Shown piece after piece: positions 5,324 through 14,291 of a stretch of 44,737 nucleotides of DNA. Within the stretch, counting starts at the first letter, position 1; every line of letters starts with the position of its first letter. The notes beneath the pieces are model-generated. The model was not told the DNA's origin, made no database searches, and saw nothing but the letters and a program-made list of their open reading frames with translations. Source of the stretch: Crossiella sp. S99.2 (lineage in GTDB: Bacteria > Actinomycetota > Actinomycetes > Mycobacteriales > Pseudonocardiaceae); NCBI RefSeq assembly GCF_023094165.1, contig NZ_JALMDK010000027.1:17312-62048 (forward strand). The letters are read 5' to 3'. Made by a program: the position numbers and the translations under genes.

Positions 5324-7789
5324 TCAGTGCACGGTGACGACCGCGGTCAGGGGCAGGTCGCGGCTGTTGCGGCCGATTTCGGCCAGGTAGCTGCCGTGTT
5401 CCCAGGCCCAGTCGCCGCGCTGTTCGTCGTAGACGGCGAATGCCTTGGCGGCCAAGCGGATCTCCACTTCCAGGGTCTCCCCCGGTCCGGCCTCGGCCAC
5501 CGCGAATCCGGCGAGCACCCGGGGTGGGCGGTCGTAGCGGCTGGCGTGGCGGCCCAGGTAGACCTGGACGATCTCGCGGCCGGGGCGGGCGCCGGTGTTG
5601 GTCAGGGTGACCCGGACCGGGACGGGCTCGCCCGCGTGCAGGGTGGCGGCGGAGACCGCGGAGGTGGCGTGCGCGGTGCGGTAGTCCCAGGTGGTGTAGC
5701 CCAGGCCGTGGCCGAAGCAGAAGGCCGGGTCCAGGCGGTGCTGGTCGTAGGCGCGGTAGCCGATCAGCAGGCCCTCGGGGTAGGGCAGCACGCCCTCGGT
5801 GGGGGTGGTGTCGAGCACCGGGGCCTGTTCGGCGGTGCGGGGGAAGGTGGTGGGCAGGCGGCCGCCGGGTTCGGCGCGGCCGTGCAGCACATCGGCCAGG
5901 GCGTGGCCGGCTTCCTGGCCGGGGAACCAGGTGTAGAGCACGGCGGCGACCTGGTCCGCCCAGGGCATCAGCACGGGTGAGCCCGCGTTGACCACGACCA
6001 CGGTGCGCGGGTTGGCCGCGGCGACCCGGCGGATCAGCTCGTCCTGGCCGGGCGGGAGTTCCAGGGTGGTGCGGTCGTGGGACTCGCTCTCGATATCGGC
6101 GTTGGTGCCGACCACGACCACCGCCACCTCGGCCGCCGCGGCCTGCCGGACGGCTTCGGCCAGCTCGTCTTCGGCGTCCCGGCCGGGGGCGCGGTGGGTG
6201 AGGCCGCAGCGCAGGTAGCCGTGCGGGGCGGCGATCGGCAGGTGCTCCACCACCAGCTCCACCGGAGTGTCCACATCGGACAGTTCGATGGCGCCCAGCT
6301 GCTCGGTGATGTTGTCGAAGCTGTCCACCAGGCTGCCCCAGCCCGCGCGCACCGGTTCGATGATCTGGTGCCCGTTCACGGTGAGGCTGGTCGGGCCGAG
6401 CGCGGTGACGCCGAAGGTGTGCGTGCCCGCGACCCGGGGCCGGTAGTGCGCGCGCATGATCACGCGCAGGTCGTCGCGGCGCCACCGCTGTTCCGGCAGG
6501 CCGAGCCAGGCCAGCCGGGCGGTCTCGCGGTGCTCGCTGCCCAGGAAATCGCCGTCCCTGGTGCTGTACTCGACCAGGAAACCCGGTTCACCGGTGTGCG
6601 GGTTGGTGCAGTCGGCCAGGTCGATCAGCGGCTGCCGGCCGCCGGGACGGACGCCCTCGACCGGGTCCAGGCCAAGGCCCTGCGCGAAACTGACCACCCG
6701 GCGCGGGGACAGATCGGCGCTGCCGCCGCCGCGGGTGGCGGTGTGCGCGGCGTTCGGGCCGATCAGCGCGATCCGGGTGCCCTCGGCCAGCGGCAGCAGG
6801 TTGTTCTCGTTGCGCAGCAGCACCATGCCGCGGGTGGCGGCCTCGCGCAGCAGGTCGGTCTGGGCGGCCGAGCCGACCGGGTAGGAGCTGGTCACCTCTG
6901 GCGCGGGGAAGCCGTCCAGGACGCCGGTGTCGGCGGCCAGTCTGAGCAGCCGCAACACCTTGTCGTCGATCTCTGCCTCGGCCACCTCGCCGTCGCGCAC
7001 GGCCTGGACGAGCTTGTCTCCCCACGGGCCGTCCGGGCCCGGCATGACCAGGTCCAGGCCGCCGGTGGCCGAGTCCGCGGTGCTGCGGGCGGCGGTCCAG
7101 TCCGAGACGATCGGGCCCGCGAAGCCCCATTCGCCCTTGAGCACACCCACCTGGAGCGGGTGGTTCTCGGTCATCGTGGTGCCGCGCACCGCGTTGTAGG
7201 CGGCCATCACCACCTTGACCCCGCCGGCGCGCACCACCGTCTCGAACGGGGCCAGGTACAGCTCGCGCAGCGCGCGTTCGGCGAGGTCCACGCTGAGGGT
7301 GAAGCGCTGGTTCTCCGAGTCGTTGGCCACGAAGTGCTTGGCGCAGGCCGCGACCCCACCCGCCTGCACCCCGCGCACGTAGGCCAGCCCGATCTCGCTG
7401 ACCAGCAACGGGTCCTCGGAAAAGCACTCGAAGTGGCGGCCGCCCAGCGGGCTGCGGTGCAGGTTGATGGTGGGCGCGAGCAGCACCTGCGCGCCCTTGG
7501 CCCTGGTCTCCTCGGCCAGCAGCAGGCCGATCCGGTGCACCAGCGCGGTGTCCCAGGTGGCGGCCAGCGCGGTCGGGCTGGGGGTGTGCGCGGAGGGGTC
7601 GCGCTCGTCGAAGTGGGCGCCGCGGGCGCCGGCCGGGCCGTCGGTCATGACCAGGCGGCGCAGGCCGATCCTGGGCTCCTCGGGCAGGCCCCAGGCGTCG
7701 GCGCCGGTGAGCAGGCGGACCTTGGCGGGTAGGTCGAGTGCGCCGATCAGGGCCTTCAGCCGGTCCTCGATCTCCTCGGCGCTGCTCAT
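5324..7789 (-). CDS. Glycoside hydrolase family 3 beta-glucosidase with PA14 insert
   Basis: An 821-residue protein in the four-part layout of large GH3 beta-glucosidases. The N-terminal barrel has the KH pair at 151-152 and the nucleophile aspartate about residue 230 in VSDWTAA. A sandwich domain follows (MVLLRNENNLLPL). A PA14-like insert (about EYSTRDGDFLGSE to TLTVNGHQ) commonly shapes the sugar-binding pocket. The C-terminal fibronectin-III-like domain (VPVRVTLTNTGARPGREIVQVYL) closes the protein. There is no signal peptide, so it acts inside the cell, probably on imported oligosaccharides or glycosides. The ATG at 7789 follows GAGGAG at seven bases. Confidence 0.92.
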   Translation of the reverse strand: MSSAEEIEDRLKALIGALDLPAKVRLLTGADAWGLPEEPRIGLRRLVMTDGPAGARGAHFDERDPSAHTPSPTALAATWDTALVHRIGLLLAEETRAKGAQVLLAPTINLHRSPLGGRHFECFSEDPLLVSEIGLAYVRGVQAGGVAACAKHFVANDSENQRFTLSVDLAERALRELYLAPFETVVRAGGVKVVMAAYNAVRGTTMTENHPLQVGVLKGEWGFAGPIVSDWTAARSTADSATGGLDLVMPGPDGPWGDKLVQAVRDGEVAEAEIDDKVLRLLRLAADTGVLDGFPAPEVTSSYPVGSAAQTDLLREAATRGMVLLRNENNLLPLAEGTRIALIGPNAAHTATRGGGSADLSPRRVVSFAQGLGLDPVEGVRPGGRQPLIDLADCTNPHTGEPGFLVEYSTRDGDFLGSEHRETARLAWLGLPEQRWRRDDLRVIMRAHYRPRVAGTHTFGVTALGPTSLTVNGHQIIEPVRAGWGSLVDSFDNITEQLGAIELSDVDTPVELVVEHLPIAAPHGYLRCGLTHRAPGRDAEDELAEAVRQAAAAEVAVVVVGTNADIESESHDRTTLELPPGQDELIRRVAAANPRTVVVVNAGSPVLMPWADQVAAVLYTWFPGQEAGHALADVLHGRAEPGGRLPTTFPRTAEQAPVLDTTPTEGVLPYPEGLLIGYRAYDQHRLDPAFCFGHGLGYTTWDYRTAHATSAVSAATLHAGEPVPVRVTLTNTGARPGREIVQVYLGRHASRYDRPPRVLAGFAVAEAGPGETLEVEIRLAAKAFAVYDEQRGDWAWEHGSYLAEIGRNSRDLPLTAVVTVH

Positions 7790-7880
7790 CCAGGCTCCTC
7801 CAGACATCGTTGTACTGGCTGCGACACCACCGTATCGCCGGAGGACGGGCTTGTCGGCGGCGCGCGGTAGCGTTCTTCGC

Positions 7881-9959
7881 GTGCCCGAAGCCCTCACCCT
7901 GCAGCAGAACCTGACCACGGTCCCGGACGTCCGCACGCTGCTGTCCGCGGCCGTCGGCGGCGTGGGCGGCACCGAACGGCCCGGTCAGGTGGACATGGCC
8001 GAGGCGGTGGCCAAGGCGATCCGCACCGGCGAGCACCTGGCCGTGCAGGCGGGCACCGGCACCGGGAAGTCCCTGGCCTACCTGGTGCCCTCGGTGCACC
8101 ACGCGATCACCGAAGCGGCCACCGTGGTGATCTCCACCGCGACCATCGCGTTGCAGCGCCAGCTGGTCGACCGCGATCTGCCCCGGCTGGCCAAGACGCT
8201 CAAGCCGTTGCTGGGCCGGGAACCCACCTTCGCCATCCTCAAGGGGCGGCGGAACTACCTGTGCATGCAGCGGGTGCACACCGGCGCGCCGGAGGAGCCC
8301 GAGGAACAGGCGCTGTTCGACCCGTTCGCGGTGTCCGCGCTGGGCAGGCACGTCAAGCGGTTGCACGAATGGTCCTCGGAGACCGAGACCGGCGACCGGG
8401 ACGAGCTGGTGCCGGGCGTGCCGGACCAGGCGTGGCGGCAGGTGTCGGTCACCGCGAAGGAGTGCGTGGGCGCGGCCAAGTGCCCGATCGGCCAGGACTG
8501 CTTCGCCGAGCGGGCCCGCGCCGAGGCCGGTCGGGCCGACGTGGTGGTCACCAACCATGCCCTGCTGGCCATCGACGCGCTGGAGGGCTACAAGGTCCTG
8601 CCCGAACACGACGTGGTGGTCGTGGACGAGGCGCACGACCTGGTCGACCGGGTCACCTCGGTGGCCACCGCCGAGCTGACCAGCACCGCCATCGCGGTGG
8701 CCGCCCGGCGCTGCGGCCGCTTGGTGGAACAGGACACCGCCGACGCGTTGCTGGAAGCCGCGGACAACCTGTCGCTGACCCTGCAGGAGCTGGAACCCGG
8801 CCGGATCGACCAGCTGCCGCAGGTGCTGGGCGGCGCGCTGGCCGCGGTGCGCAACGCCGCGCACGCCTGCATCAGCTCGCTGGGCCCGGAACGCAAGGAG
8901 GACATCGAGGGCACCGCGGCGCGCAAGCTGGCGCTCTCGGTGCTGGACGAGGTGCACGACACCGCGGTCCGGCTGCTGGCCGCCTTCAAGGCCGAGCCGG
9001 ACAAGCGGCACGACGTGGTCTGGCTGGCGGGCGATTTCGGCGAGTTCAACCGGGCCCCGTCGCTGCGGGTGGCCCCGCTGGGCGTGGGCGGCCTGCTCCG
9101 CGAACGGCTTTTCGCCCAGCGCACGGTCATCCTCACCTCCGCCACCCTGGCCCTTGGCGGCAGCTTCGACACCCTGGCCCGGCAATGGGGCCTGGCGGGC
9201 AACGGAAAACCCGCCACCGACCCGGACGCCCCCGCCGACCGCAAGGCCGAGGGCACCGCCACCGACAAGGCTCCACCATCCACTTCAGACAGTCCAGAGT
9301 GGACTGGCATGGACGTGGGCTCCCCCTTCGAGCACCGTTCCAGCGGCATCCTCTACGTGGCCAAGCACCTGCCCTCCCCCGGCCGGGACGGCCTGGCCGA
9401 GGCATATCTGGACGAACTGACCGGCCTGGTGGAAGCCGCCGGCGGGCGCACCCTGGGCCTGTTCTCCTCGATGCGCGCGGCCAAACAGGCCAGCGAGGCC
9501 CTGCGCGAGCGGGTCAAGTTCCCGATCCTGTGCCAGGGCGAGGACGCGACCAGTCAGCTGGTGAAGAAGTTCGCCGAGGACACCCAGACCTGTTTGTTCG
9601 GCACGTTGTCGCTGTGGCAGGGGGTGGATGTGCCGGGACCCGCGCTGCAACTGGTGGTGATGGACCGGATTCCGTTCCCCCGCCCGGACGATCCGCTGGC
9701 CTCGGCCCGGCAGCGCGCGGTGCAGGCCAGGGGCGGCAACGGCTTCCTGACCGTGGCCGGCACCCACGCGGCGCTGCTGCTGGCCCAGGGCGCCGGGCGG
9801 TTGCTGCGGTCCAACGACGACAAGGGCGTGATCGCGGTGCTGGACTCGCGGCTGGTGACGGCCCGGTACGGCGGCTTCCTGCGGGCCTCGCTGCCGCCGT
9901 TCTGGATGACCACGGATCCCGAGGTGGTCAAGGCCGCGCTCAAGCGAATCGACACCTGA
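7881..9959 (+). CDS. dinG: DinG/XPD-like ATP-dependent DNA helicase
   Basis: A 692-residue superfamily 2 helicase. Walker A is AGTGTGKS (about residues 57-64), the DEAH box is in VVVVDEAHDLVDR, and cysteines in RRNYLCMQR plus KECVGAAKCPIGQDC probably hold the iron-sulfur cluster of XPD-like helicases. The C-terminal half has SATLAL, LFGTLSLWQGVDVPG and QGAGRLLR helicase motifs. Such enzymes unwind DNA or R-loops 5' to 3' in repair. The gene is divergent from the GH3 gene. No ribosome site is seen before the GTG; TAGCGT at 7868..7873 lies seven bases upstream, so it may be leaderless. Confidence 0.9.
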   Translation: MPEALTLQQNLTTVPDVRTLLSAAVGGVGGTERPGQVDMAEAVAKAIRTGEHLAVQAGTGTGKSLAYLVPSVHHAITEAATVVISTATIALQRQLVDRDLPRLAKTLKPLLGREPTFAILKGRRNYLCMQRVHTGAPEEPEEQALFDPFAVSALGRHVKRLHEWSSETETGDRDELVPGVPDQAWRQVSVTAKECVGAAKCPIGQDCFAERARAEAGRADVVVTNHALLAIDALEGYKVLPEHDVVVVDEAHDLVDRVTSVATAELTSTAIAVAARRCGRLVEQDTADALLEAADNLSLTLQELEPGRIDQLPQVLGGALAAVRNAAHACISSLGPERKEDIEGTAARKLALSVLDEVHDTAVRLLAAFKAEPDKRHDVVWLAGDFGEFNRAPSLRVAPLGVGGLLRERLFAQRTVILTSATLALGGSFDTLARQWGLAGNGKPATDPDAPADRKAEGTATDKAPPSTSDSPEWTGMDVGSPFEHRSSGILYVAKHLPSPGRDGLAEAYLDELTGLVEAAGGRTLGLFSSMRAAKQASEALRERVKFPILCQGEDATSQLVKKFAEDTQTCLFGTLSLWQGVDVPGPALQLVVMDRIPFPRPDDPLASARQRAVQARGGNGFLTVAGTHAALLLAQGAGRLLRSNDDKGVIAVLDSRLVTARYGGFLRASLPPFWMTTDPEVVKAALKRIDT

Positions 9960-9978
9960 GCGCGGCCAGTGCGCAGGA

Positions 9979-10473
9979 TCAGACCTTGACCTTGAGCGAG
10001 ACGCTCGCGCCACGGCTCAGGTCGTCGTAGGCGCGCTTGCGGTCCACGCCGATGTACCAGGTCTGCTGGCCCTCGAAGGTGCCACCGAGCACGATCTCCT
10101 TGACCGCGCCCTCGCCGGGCAGGCGCTTGGGGCCGCGGTAGGTGTCCTGGGTCCAGTTGTAGCAGGAGACGATGACCCGGATGAAGGCGTTCCCCTTGAT
10201 GGCGATCGGGTCGCCGCTGCCGTCCTGGGTGGGCTTCTCACCGGCCGGGAGGTAGCTGATGTTCTTCTCGGTGACGGTGGCCGAGTAGGTGAAGGCGACG
10301 CCGACGCCGGTGCTGTCCGGCGAGGTGACGACCTTCTTCAGCACCACCGGCGTGCAGGCCGCCACGGGAGTGGCCGCGGCGGCTGCCGGGGCGGCCACGG
10401 CGCCCAGGGCGAGCAGGGCCGCACCGGTGGCGGCGAGGCGGCGGAAACCGTTGCGGGAGAGCACCTTCGACAT
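9979..10473 (-). CDS. Secreted protein of unknown function, two cysteines
   Basis: A 164-residue protein with a long signal peptide (MSKVLSRNGFRRLAATGAAL, cleavage near the Ala run around residues 33-36). The mature part contains one cysteine early (VAACTP) and one in the middle (VIVSCYNW), probably a disulfide, and looks strand-rich (VAFTYSATVTEKN, IRVIVSCYNW, QQTWYIGVDRK). The C-terminus ends SLKVKV. I do not recognise a family. The ATG at 10473 follows GAAAGGA. It is convergent with dinG, with 19 bases between the stops. Confidence 0.8.
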   Translation of the reverse strand: MSKVLSRNGFRRLAATGAALLALGAVAAPAAAAATPVAACTPVVLKKVVTSPDSTGVGVAFTYSATVTEKNISYLPAGEKPTQDGSGDPIAIKGNAFIRVIVSCYNWTQDTYRGPKRLPGEGAVKEIVLGGTFEGQQTWYIGVDRKRAYDDLSRGASVSLKVKV

Positions 10474-10490
10474 CGAGATCCTTTCGGGCT

Positions 10491-10511
10491 GAGCGGCCGG
10501 GATGGCCGCTC
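10491..10511. promoter_or_regulatory. Inverted repeat in the leader of the secreted-protein gene
   Basis: GAGCGGCC (10491..10498) and GGCCGCTC (10504..10511) pair over 8 bp around five bases, just upstream of the ribosome site of the gene at 9979..10473. It could be an mRNA hairpin or an operator. Confidence 0.4.
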
Positions 10512-10588
10512 GTCAGGTACCGACTACATCAGAAGATCGTCGGTGAATTCTTCACCTCACAGAAATAGTGATCAGGAACTCTTCGGGT

Positions 10589-10594
10589 TAGGGT
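10589..10594 (+). promoter_or_regulatory. -10 element for the NUDIX gene (leaderless)
   Basis: TAGGGT ends seven bases before the ATG at 10602, leaving no room for a ribosome site. No clear -35 is visible. Confidence 0.5.
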
Positions 10595-10601
10595 CGGGGT
10601 C

Positions 10602-11099
10602 ATGGGGGCCACATCACCGCGCATCCGGCTGAGCGCGCGCATCCTGCTGCTCGACGACCAGGACCGGATCCTGTTGTTCCACAACCGCTACGGCCGGGCG
10701 AACGAGCGCACCTGCTGGTCCACCCCTGGCGGCGGGGTCAACGACGGCGAGCCGCTGGCCGAGGCGGCGGCGCGGGAACTCCGCGAGGAGACCGGGTTGC
10801 GGGTCACTGCGGCGGCGGTCGGGCCGGTGGTGGCGACCACCTCGGGCATGTGGACCTACAGCCGCACCCCGACCCTGGCCACCGAGTACTACTTCCACCT
10901 GCGCGTACCCGCCTTCACCGTGGACACCACGGCCCAGGAGGACGGCGAACTGTCGCACCTGCTCGGGCACCGGTGGTGGCCGGTGGCGGAGCTGGGGTCG
11001 ATCCCCGCGCAGGTGCTGCCGATCGGGCTGGCCGAGCTGTTGCGCGTGATCGAGGACGGTCCGCCTGTGGAACCGATCACGTTGACCTGGTTCGGCTGA
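10602..11099 (+). CDS. NUDIX hydrolase
   Basis: A 165-residue protein with a complete NUDIX box starting at GGGVNDGEP and continuing to RELREETGL, matching GX5EX7REUXEEXGU. These enzymes split a nucleoside diphosphate linked to another group, using divalent metal bound by the box glutamates. The substrate cannot be told. LHRVIEDGPP-like residues near the end and HRWWPVAEL resemble the general 8-oxo-dGTP/ADP-ribose type. It is expressed alone, divergent from the secreted-protein gene, and appears leaderless. Confidence 0.9.
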   Translation: MGATSPRIRLSARILLLDDQDRILLFHNRYGRANERTCWSTPGGGVNDGEPLAEAAARELREETGLRVTAAAVGPVVATTSGMWTYSRTPTLATEYYFHLRVPAFTVDTTAQEDGELSHLLGHRWWPVAELGSIPAQVLPIGLAELLRVIEDGPPVEPITLTWFG

Positions 11100-11122
11100 G
11101 GCCGACACGCCGGGGGCACCCA

Positions 11123-11176
11123 GTTGGCATGCTAGCTGGCATGCCAACTAGCATGCTTGCTAGTAAGTGAGCATGC
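11123..11176 (+). promoter_or_regulatory. Four GCATGC repeats upstream of the AlbA-type regulator
   Basis: GCATGC occurs at 11127, 11139, 11151 and 11171, spaced 12, 12 and 20 bases apart. The first two form a larger inverted repeat, GTTGGCATGC (11123..11132) with GCATGCCAAC (11139..11148). CTAGC/GCTAG pieces alternate with them. The array ends 10 bases before the start at 11187 and overlaps the likely promoter, so it looks like a cooperative operator, probably for the product of the gene itself. Confidence 0.65.
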
Positions 11177-11186
11177 TGGAGGGATC

Positions 11187-12935
11187 ATGCTGGACGAGGA
11201 GCTTGCCGAGATCGTGGCGAACCTCCGTGTTCTCGGCAGCGACGTCGCCGGTGTCGAGGCCAAGAAGGCGGCGGGCGGCCTGCCTCGGTCCGTGCGCGAG
11301 ACGCTCTCGGCCTTCGCCAACACCCGCGGTGGCACGGTCATCCTCGGCCTGGACGAACAGTCGGGATTCACCGCGACCGGCTTGTCCGACGCCGCCAAGA
11401 TGTCGGCGGATCTGGCCGACCTGTGTGCCACCGGCCTGGAACCGCCGCTACGACCGCTGATCGGCATCCACCGGTTCGAGGGCGCGCAACTGCTGGTCGC
11501 CGAGATTCCGGAACTCTCGCTGGAGAGCAAGCCCTGTTATTACCGTGGTGCCGGGATCACCCAGGGCAGTTATCTACGGCTCGGTGACGGCGACTACCGG
11601 ATGAGCAGCTACGAGGTTCAGCTCCTGCTCGCCAACCGCGGCCAGCCACGTCATGACGAGGAGCCTGTGCCCGGCACCAGTCTGGCCGATTTCGACCCAG
11701 CGCTGGTCGCCGAACTCGTCTCCCGGCTCCGAACACGCAGACCGTATGCCTACGGCGAACTGGATGACGCGGCAGTGCTGCGCCGGATCCGAACGCTCGT
11801 ACCTGATGGGAACGGCGCGGATGTCGCCTCACTCGGCGGGCTGCTCGCGCTGGGCAGATATCCACAGGAGCACTTCCCGCAACTCATGATCACCTTTGTG
11901 CACTACCCCACGGTCGACGGAGCCGATCTCGACACCGGCGAGCGCTTCGTCGACAACGTGGTGGCCGAAGGACCGATTCCCGTGATGGTGCGGGACACAC
12001 TGCTGGCGCTGCGCAAGAACATGGCGCGCCGATCCGTCGTCCGCGACGCGGGCCGCGCTGACGTCTGGGAGTACCCGGAGGCCGCCCTGCGGGAGGCGGT
12101 GGTCAACGCCCTGGTGCATCGCGATTTGTCCAACGAGTCTCGCGGTACGCAGGTGCAGGTGGAGATGTACCCGGATCGTCTGGTCGTACGCAATCCCGGC
12201 GGTCTGTTCGGTCCGGTGTCCGAAGACCGGCTGGGTGAGGAGGGCGTCTCCTCCACCAGGAACGCCACCCTGCTGCGAATTCTCGAGGACGTGCCCATAC
12301 CCGGCAGCAACAGGGCGATCTGCGAGAACCGCGGCTCGGGCATCCGCACCATGCTCAGCGCACTCCGGTCCGCGCAGCTGGGCGCGCCCGAGTTCAGGAA
12401 CCGGGTGAGCACTTTCACCGTGACCTTCCCGAACCACACGCTGCTCAGCGACGAGGTCATCGCCTGGATCAACTCACTCGGCGAACGCGGCCTTTCCCAG
12501 AGCCAGTGCCTTGGCCTGGCGATCCTGCGCGGCGGCGGCCTGCTCGACAACCAGACCTACCGGAACGCGACGCGAGTCGACTCAAGGGTGGCGACTCAGG
12601 AGCTGAGCGACCTGATCGCGCGCGAACTCGTCGAGCAGGTGGGGACGCACCGGTGGACCCGCTACCGGCTGGCTGGTGGGCTCATCCGGACCCCGGCCGC
12701 GGGCGAGGCACCGAAGGGCCGGGCCGACCGGCGCGTGGACGTGCTGAACGCGTTGGCTGACAACGAACTTTCCCGCGCGGAGCTGGCCGCGACGACTGGA
12801 CTGACCGACAAGACCGTGGCCAGGTGGCTGGGCATCCTCCGCAAGGAAGGACTGGTGGTGGCCACGGAGGAACAGGTGCGGAGCCCGACGGTGCGTTATC
12901 GCCGTACCGGCAAGATCGCGTTCGACCAGGCGTGA
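11187..12935 (+). CDS. Schlafen/AlbA_2-domain ATP-binding transcriptional regulator
   Basis: A 582-residue protein. The N-terminus has the Schlafen-like AlbA_2 domain (VEAKKAAGG, ETLSAFANTRGGTVILGLDE, about residues 20-140). The middle carries a GHKL-like ATPase part (ALREAVVNALVHRDLS, NPGGLFGPVS, then NRGSGIRTM; about residues 300-400). The C-terminus is a winged-helix domain (RAELAATTGLTDKTVARWLG). Proteins of this layout are predicted ATP-dependent transcriptional regulators. I chose the ATG at 11187, after GGAGGGA, over an ATG at 11157 that lies inside the repeat array. No toxin or nuclease neighbour is seen. Confidence 0.87.
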   Translation: MLDEELAEIVANLRVLGSDVAGVEAKKAAGGLPRSVRETLSAFANTRGGTVILGLDEQSGFTATGLSDAAKMSADLADLCATGLEPPLRPLIGIHRFEGAQLLVAEIPELSLESKPCYYRGAGITQGSYLRLGDGDYRMSSYEVQLLLANRGQPRHDEEPVPGTSLADFDPALVAELVSRLRTRRPYAYGELDDAAVLRRIRTLVPDGNGADVASLGGLLALGRYPQEHFPQLMITFVHYPTVDGADLDTGERFVDNVVAEGPIPVMVRDTLLALRKNMARRSVVRDAGRADVWEYPEAALREAVVNALVHRDLSNESRGTQVQVEMYPDRLVVRNPGGLFGPVSEDRLGEEGVSSTRNATLLRILEDVPIPGSNRAICENRGSGIRTMLSALRSAQLGAPEFRNRVSTFTVTFPNHTLLSDEVIAWINSLGERGLSQSQCLGLAILRGGGLLDNQTYRNATRVDSRVATQELSDLIARELVEQVGTHRWTRYRLAGGLIRTPAAGEAPKGRADRRVDVLNALADNELSRAELAATTGLTDKTVARWLGILRKEGLVVATEEQVRSPTVRYRRTGKIAFDQA

Positions 12936-12969
12936 GCGCGTCGCCAGCCTGTTCGGGGAAGATCGGTGG

Positions 12970-13551
12970 GTGCCGATTCTTGTGGAACCCGCGCTGCCCA
13001 CCGGTCACCTGCGCGACCGGACCCAGCCCCGGCTGGCCGTCGACGATGAGCTGACCCTGCGCCCCTGGCAGGCCGGGGACGCCGAGGCGGTGCGGAACGC
13101 CTTTGCCTGTCCGGATATCCAGCGCTGGCATGTGCGGCGGATGGACACTGCCGCCGAGGCCCTGGACTGGATCGAGGGCTGGGCCACGCGCTGGCGGGCT
13201 GAGCGGGACGCCAGTTGGGCCGTGCTGGGGCCGGATGACGAGGTGCTGGGGCAGGCCGGGTTCCGGGGGTTGGATCTGGTGGAGGCGACCGCTGACGTGT
13301 CCTACTGGGTGTTGCCCTCGGCGCGGGGGCGGGGGGTGGCGGTGCGGGCGACCCGGGCGGTGGTGCGCTGGAGTTTTGCCGAGTTGGGGCTGGCCCGGCT
13401 GGGTCTGTGGCATTCCACCGCGAACCTGGGCTCCTGCCGGGTTGCCGAGCGGGCCGGGTTCGCGCTGGAGGGGACCTCGCGCAGTGCGGTGCGGCATGCC
13501 GACGGGCGGCATGACATGCACCTGCACGCGGTGGTCAGTGCGGCCAGCTGA
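12970..13551 (+). CDS. GNAT-family N-acetyltransferase
   Basis: A 193-residue protein of the RimJ/RimL type: LTLRPWQAGDAEAV at the start of the fold, an acetyl-CoA loop region around SARGRGVAVRATRAVV and the typical closing segment LWHSTANLGSCRVAERAGFALEG. The acceptor is unknown; RimJ-like members acetylate protein N-termini or small amines. The GTG at 12970 lies 34 bases after the previous stop with GGGGAAG upstream. Its end overlaps the convergent gene at 13535 by 17 bases. Confidence 0.88.
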   Translation: MPILVEPALPTGHLRDRTQPRLAVDDELTLRPWQAGDAEAVRNAFACPDIQRWHVRRMDTAAEALDWIEGWATRWRAERDASWAVLGPDDEVLGQAGFRGLDLVEATADVSYWVLPSARGRGVAVRATRAVVRWSFAELGLARLGLWHSTANLGSCRVAERAGFALEGTSRSAVRHADGRHDMHLHAVVSAAS

Positions 13552-14290
13552 ACAGCACCGTGACGGTGCCGGGGGCGACCTCGGTGAAACCCGCGTCGCG
13601 GACGGCGGCCACCCGGCGTTCCCGCCAGGCGGCGGCCGGGTCGGGGCCGGGGTGCAGTTTGGCCCAGTCGGCGGGGGTGGCGGTGCGGACGGCGCAGGCG
13701 TAGTCCTGGTCGGCCCAGCGGGCCAGGTCCGCGGGGGACAGCAGGGCGGCGCCGATCATGGTGGCGTGGCCGACCTGGGCGGCGGCCTTGCCGACGGTCA
13801 TCTCCACGTCGGGGTTGAGCCACAGCACGGGGCGGTCGTCCGGGGGTGGGCCTGGGGTGTCGTCGGGGAGTTCGCTGCCGGAGATCTGCAGGCGGGAGAG
13901 CACCCTCGGGGATTCCGCGACCAGGCCGGGGACCAGGGCGCGGACCTCGGCGCCCTGGTGGGACACGGTGATGCCGGGGAGTTCCTGCACGGCGTCCCAG
14001 TGCGCGCCGCGGGCGCGGCGGGAAACCTTGCGGATGCGGTTGTCCAGCCAGAGCCGGATCTCGTCGTGCCATTCGCCCTCGGGCTGGGCCTCGGGGGCCA
14101 GGCAGACGGCGAGGGAGGCGGTCGCGGCGGCTTCCAGCAGCGCTGTGCGCGGGGCTGGGTCCTGGCGTTCGATGCGCAGGACCAACGGCATGGCTCGGAC
14201 GGTGGCGGGGTCTTCGTCGCTTGTGTCCACTGTGGACTGGGCGGGTAGGCCGAGCCAGGTGGCGTAGCGGGCGGCCAGGGGTTCGAGCAT
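13535..14290 (-). CDS. Peptidyl-tRNA hydrolase, Pth2-type
   Basis: A 251-residue protein. The C-terminal half has the Pth2 signature (NPDVEMTVGKAAAQVGHA, then WADQDYACAVRTAT), the fold that frees tRNA from stalled peptides. The N-terminal half (about 130 residues, including LVLRIERQDPAP and DEIRLWLDNRIRKVSRRARG) is an extension seen in actinobacterial members, of unknown role. Its ATG lies two bases after the serB stop, so the two are co-transcribed. Confidence 0.85.
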   Translation of the reverse strand: MLEPLAARYATWLGLPAQSTVDTSDEDPATVRAMPLVLRIERQDPAPRTALLEAAATASLAVCLAPEAQPEGEWHDEIRLWLDNRIRKVSRRARGAHWDAVQELPGITVSHQGAEVRALVPGLVAESPRVLSRLQISGSELPDDTPGPPPDDRPVLWLNPDVEMTVGKAAAQVGHATMIGAALLSPADLARWADQDYACAVRTATPADWAKLHPGPDPAAAWRERRVAAVRDAGFTEVAPGTVTVLFSWPH

Positions 14291-14291
14291 G

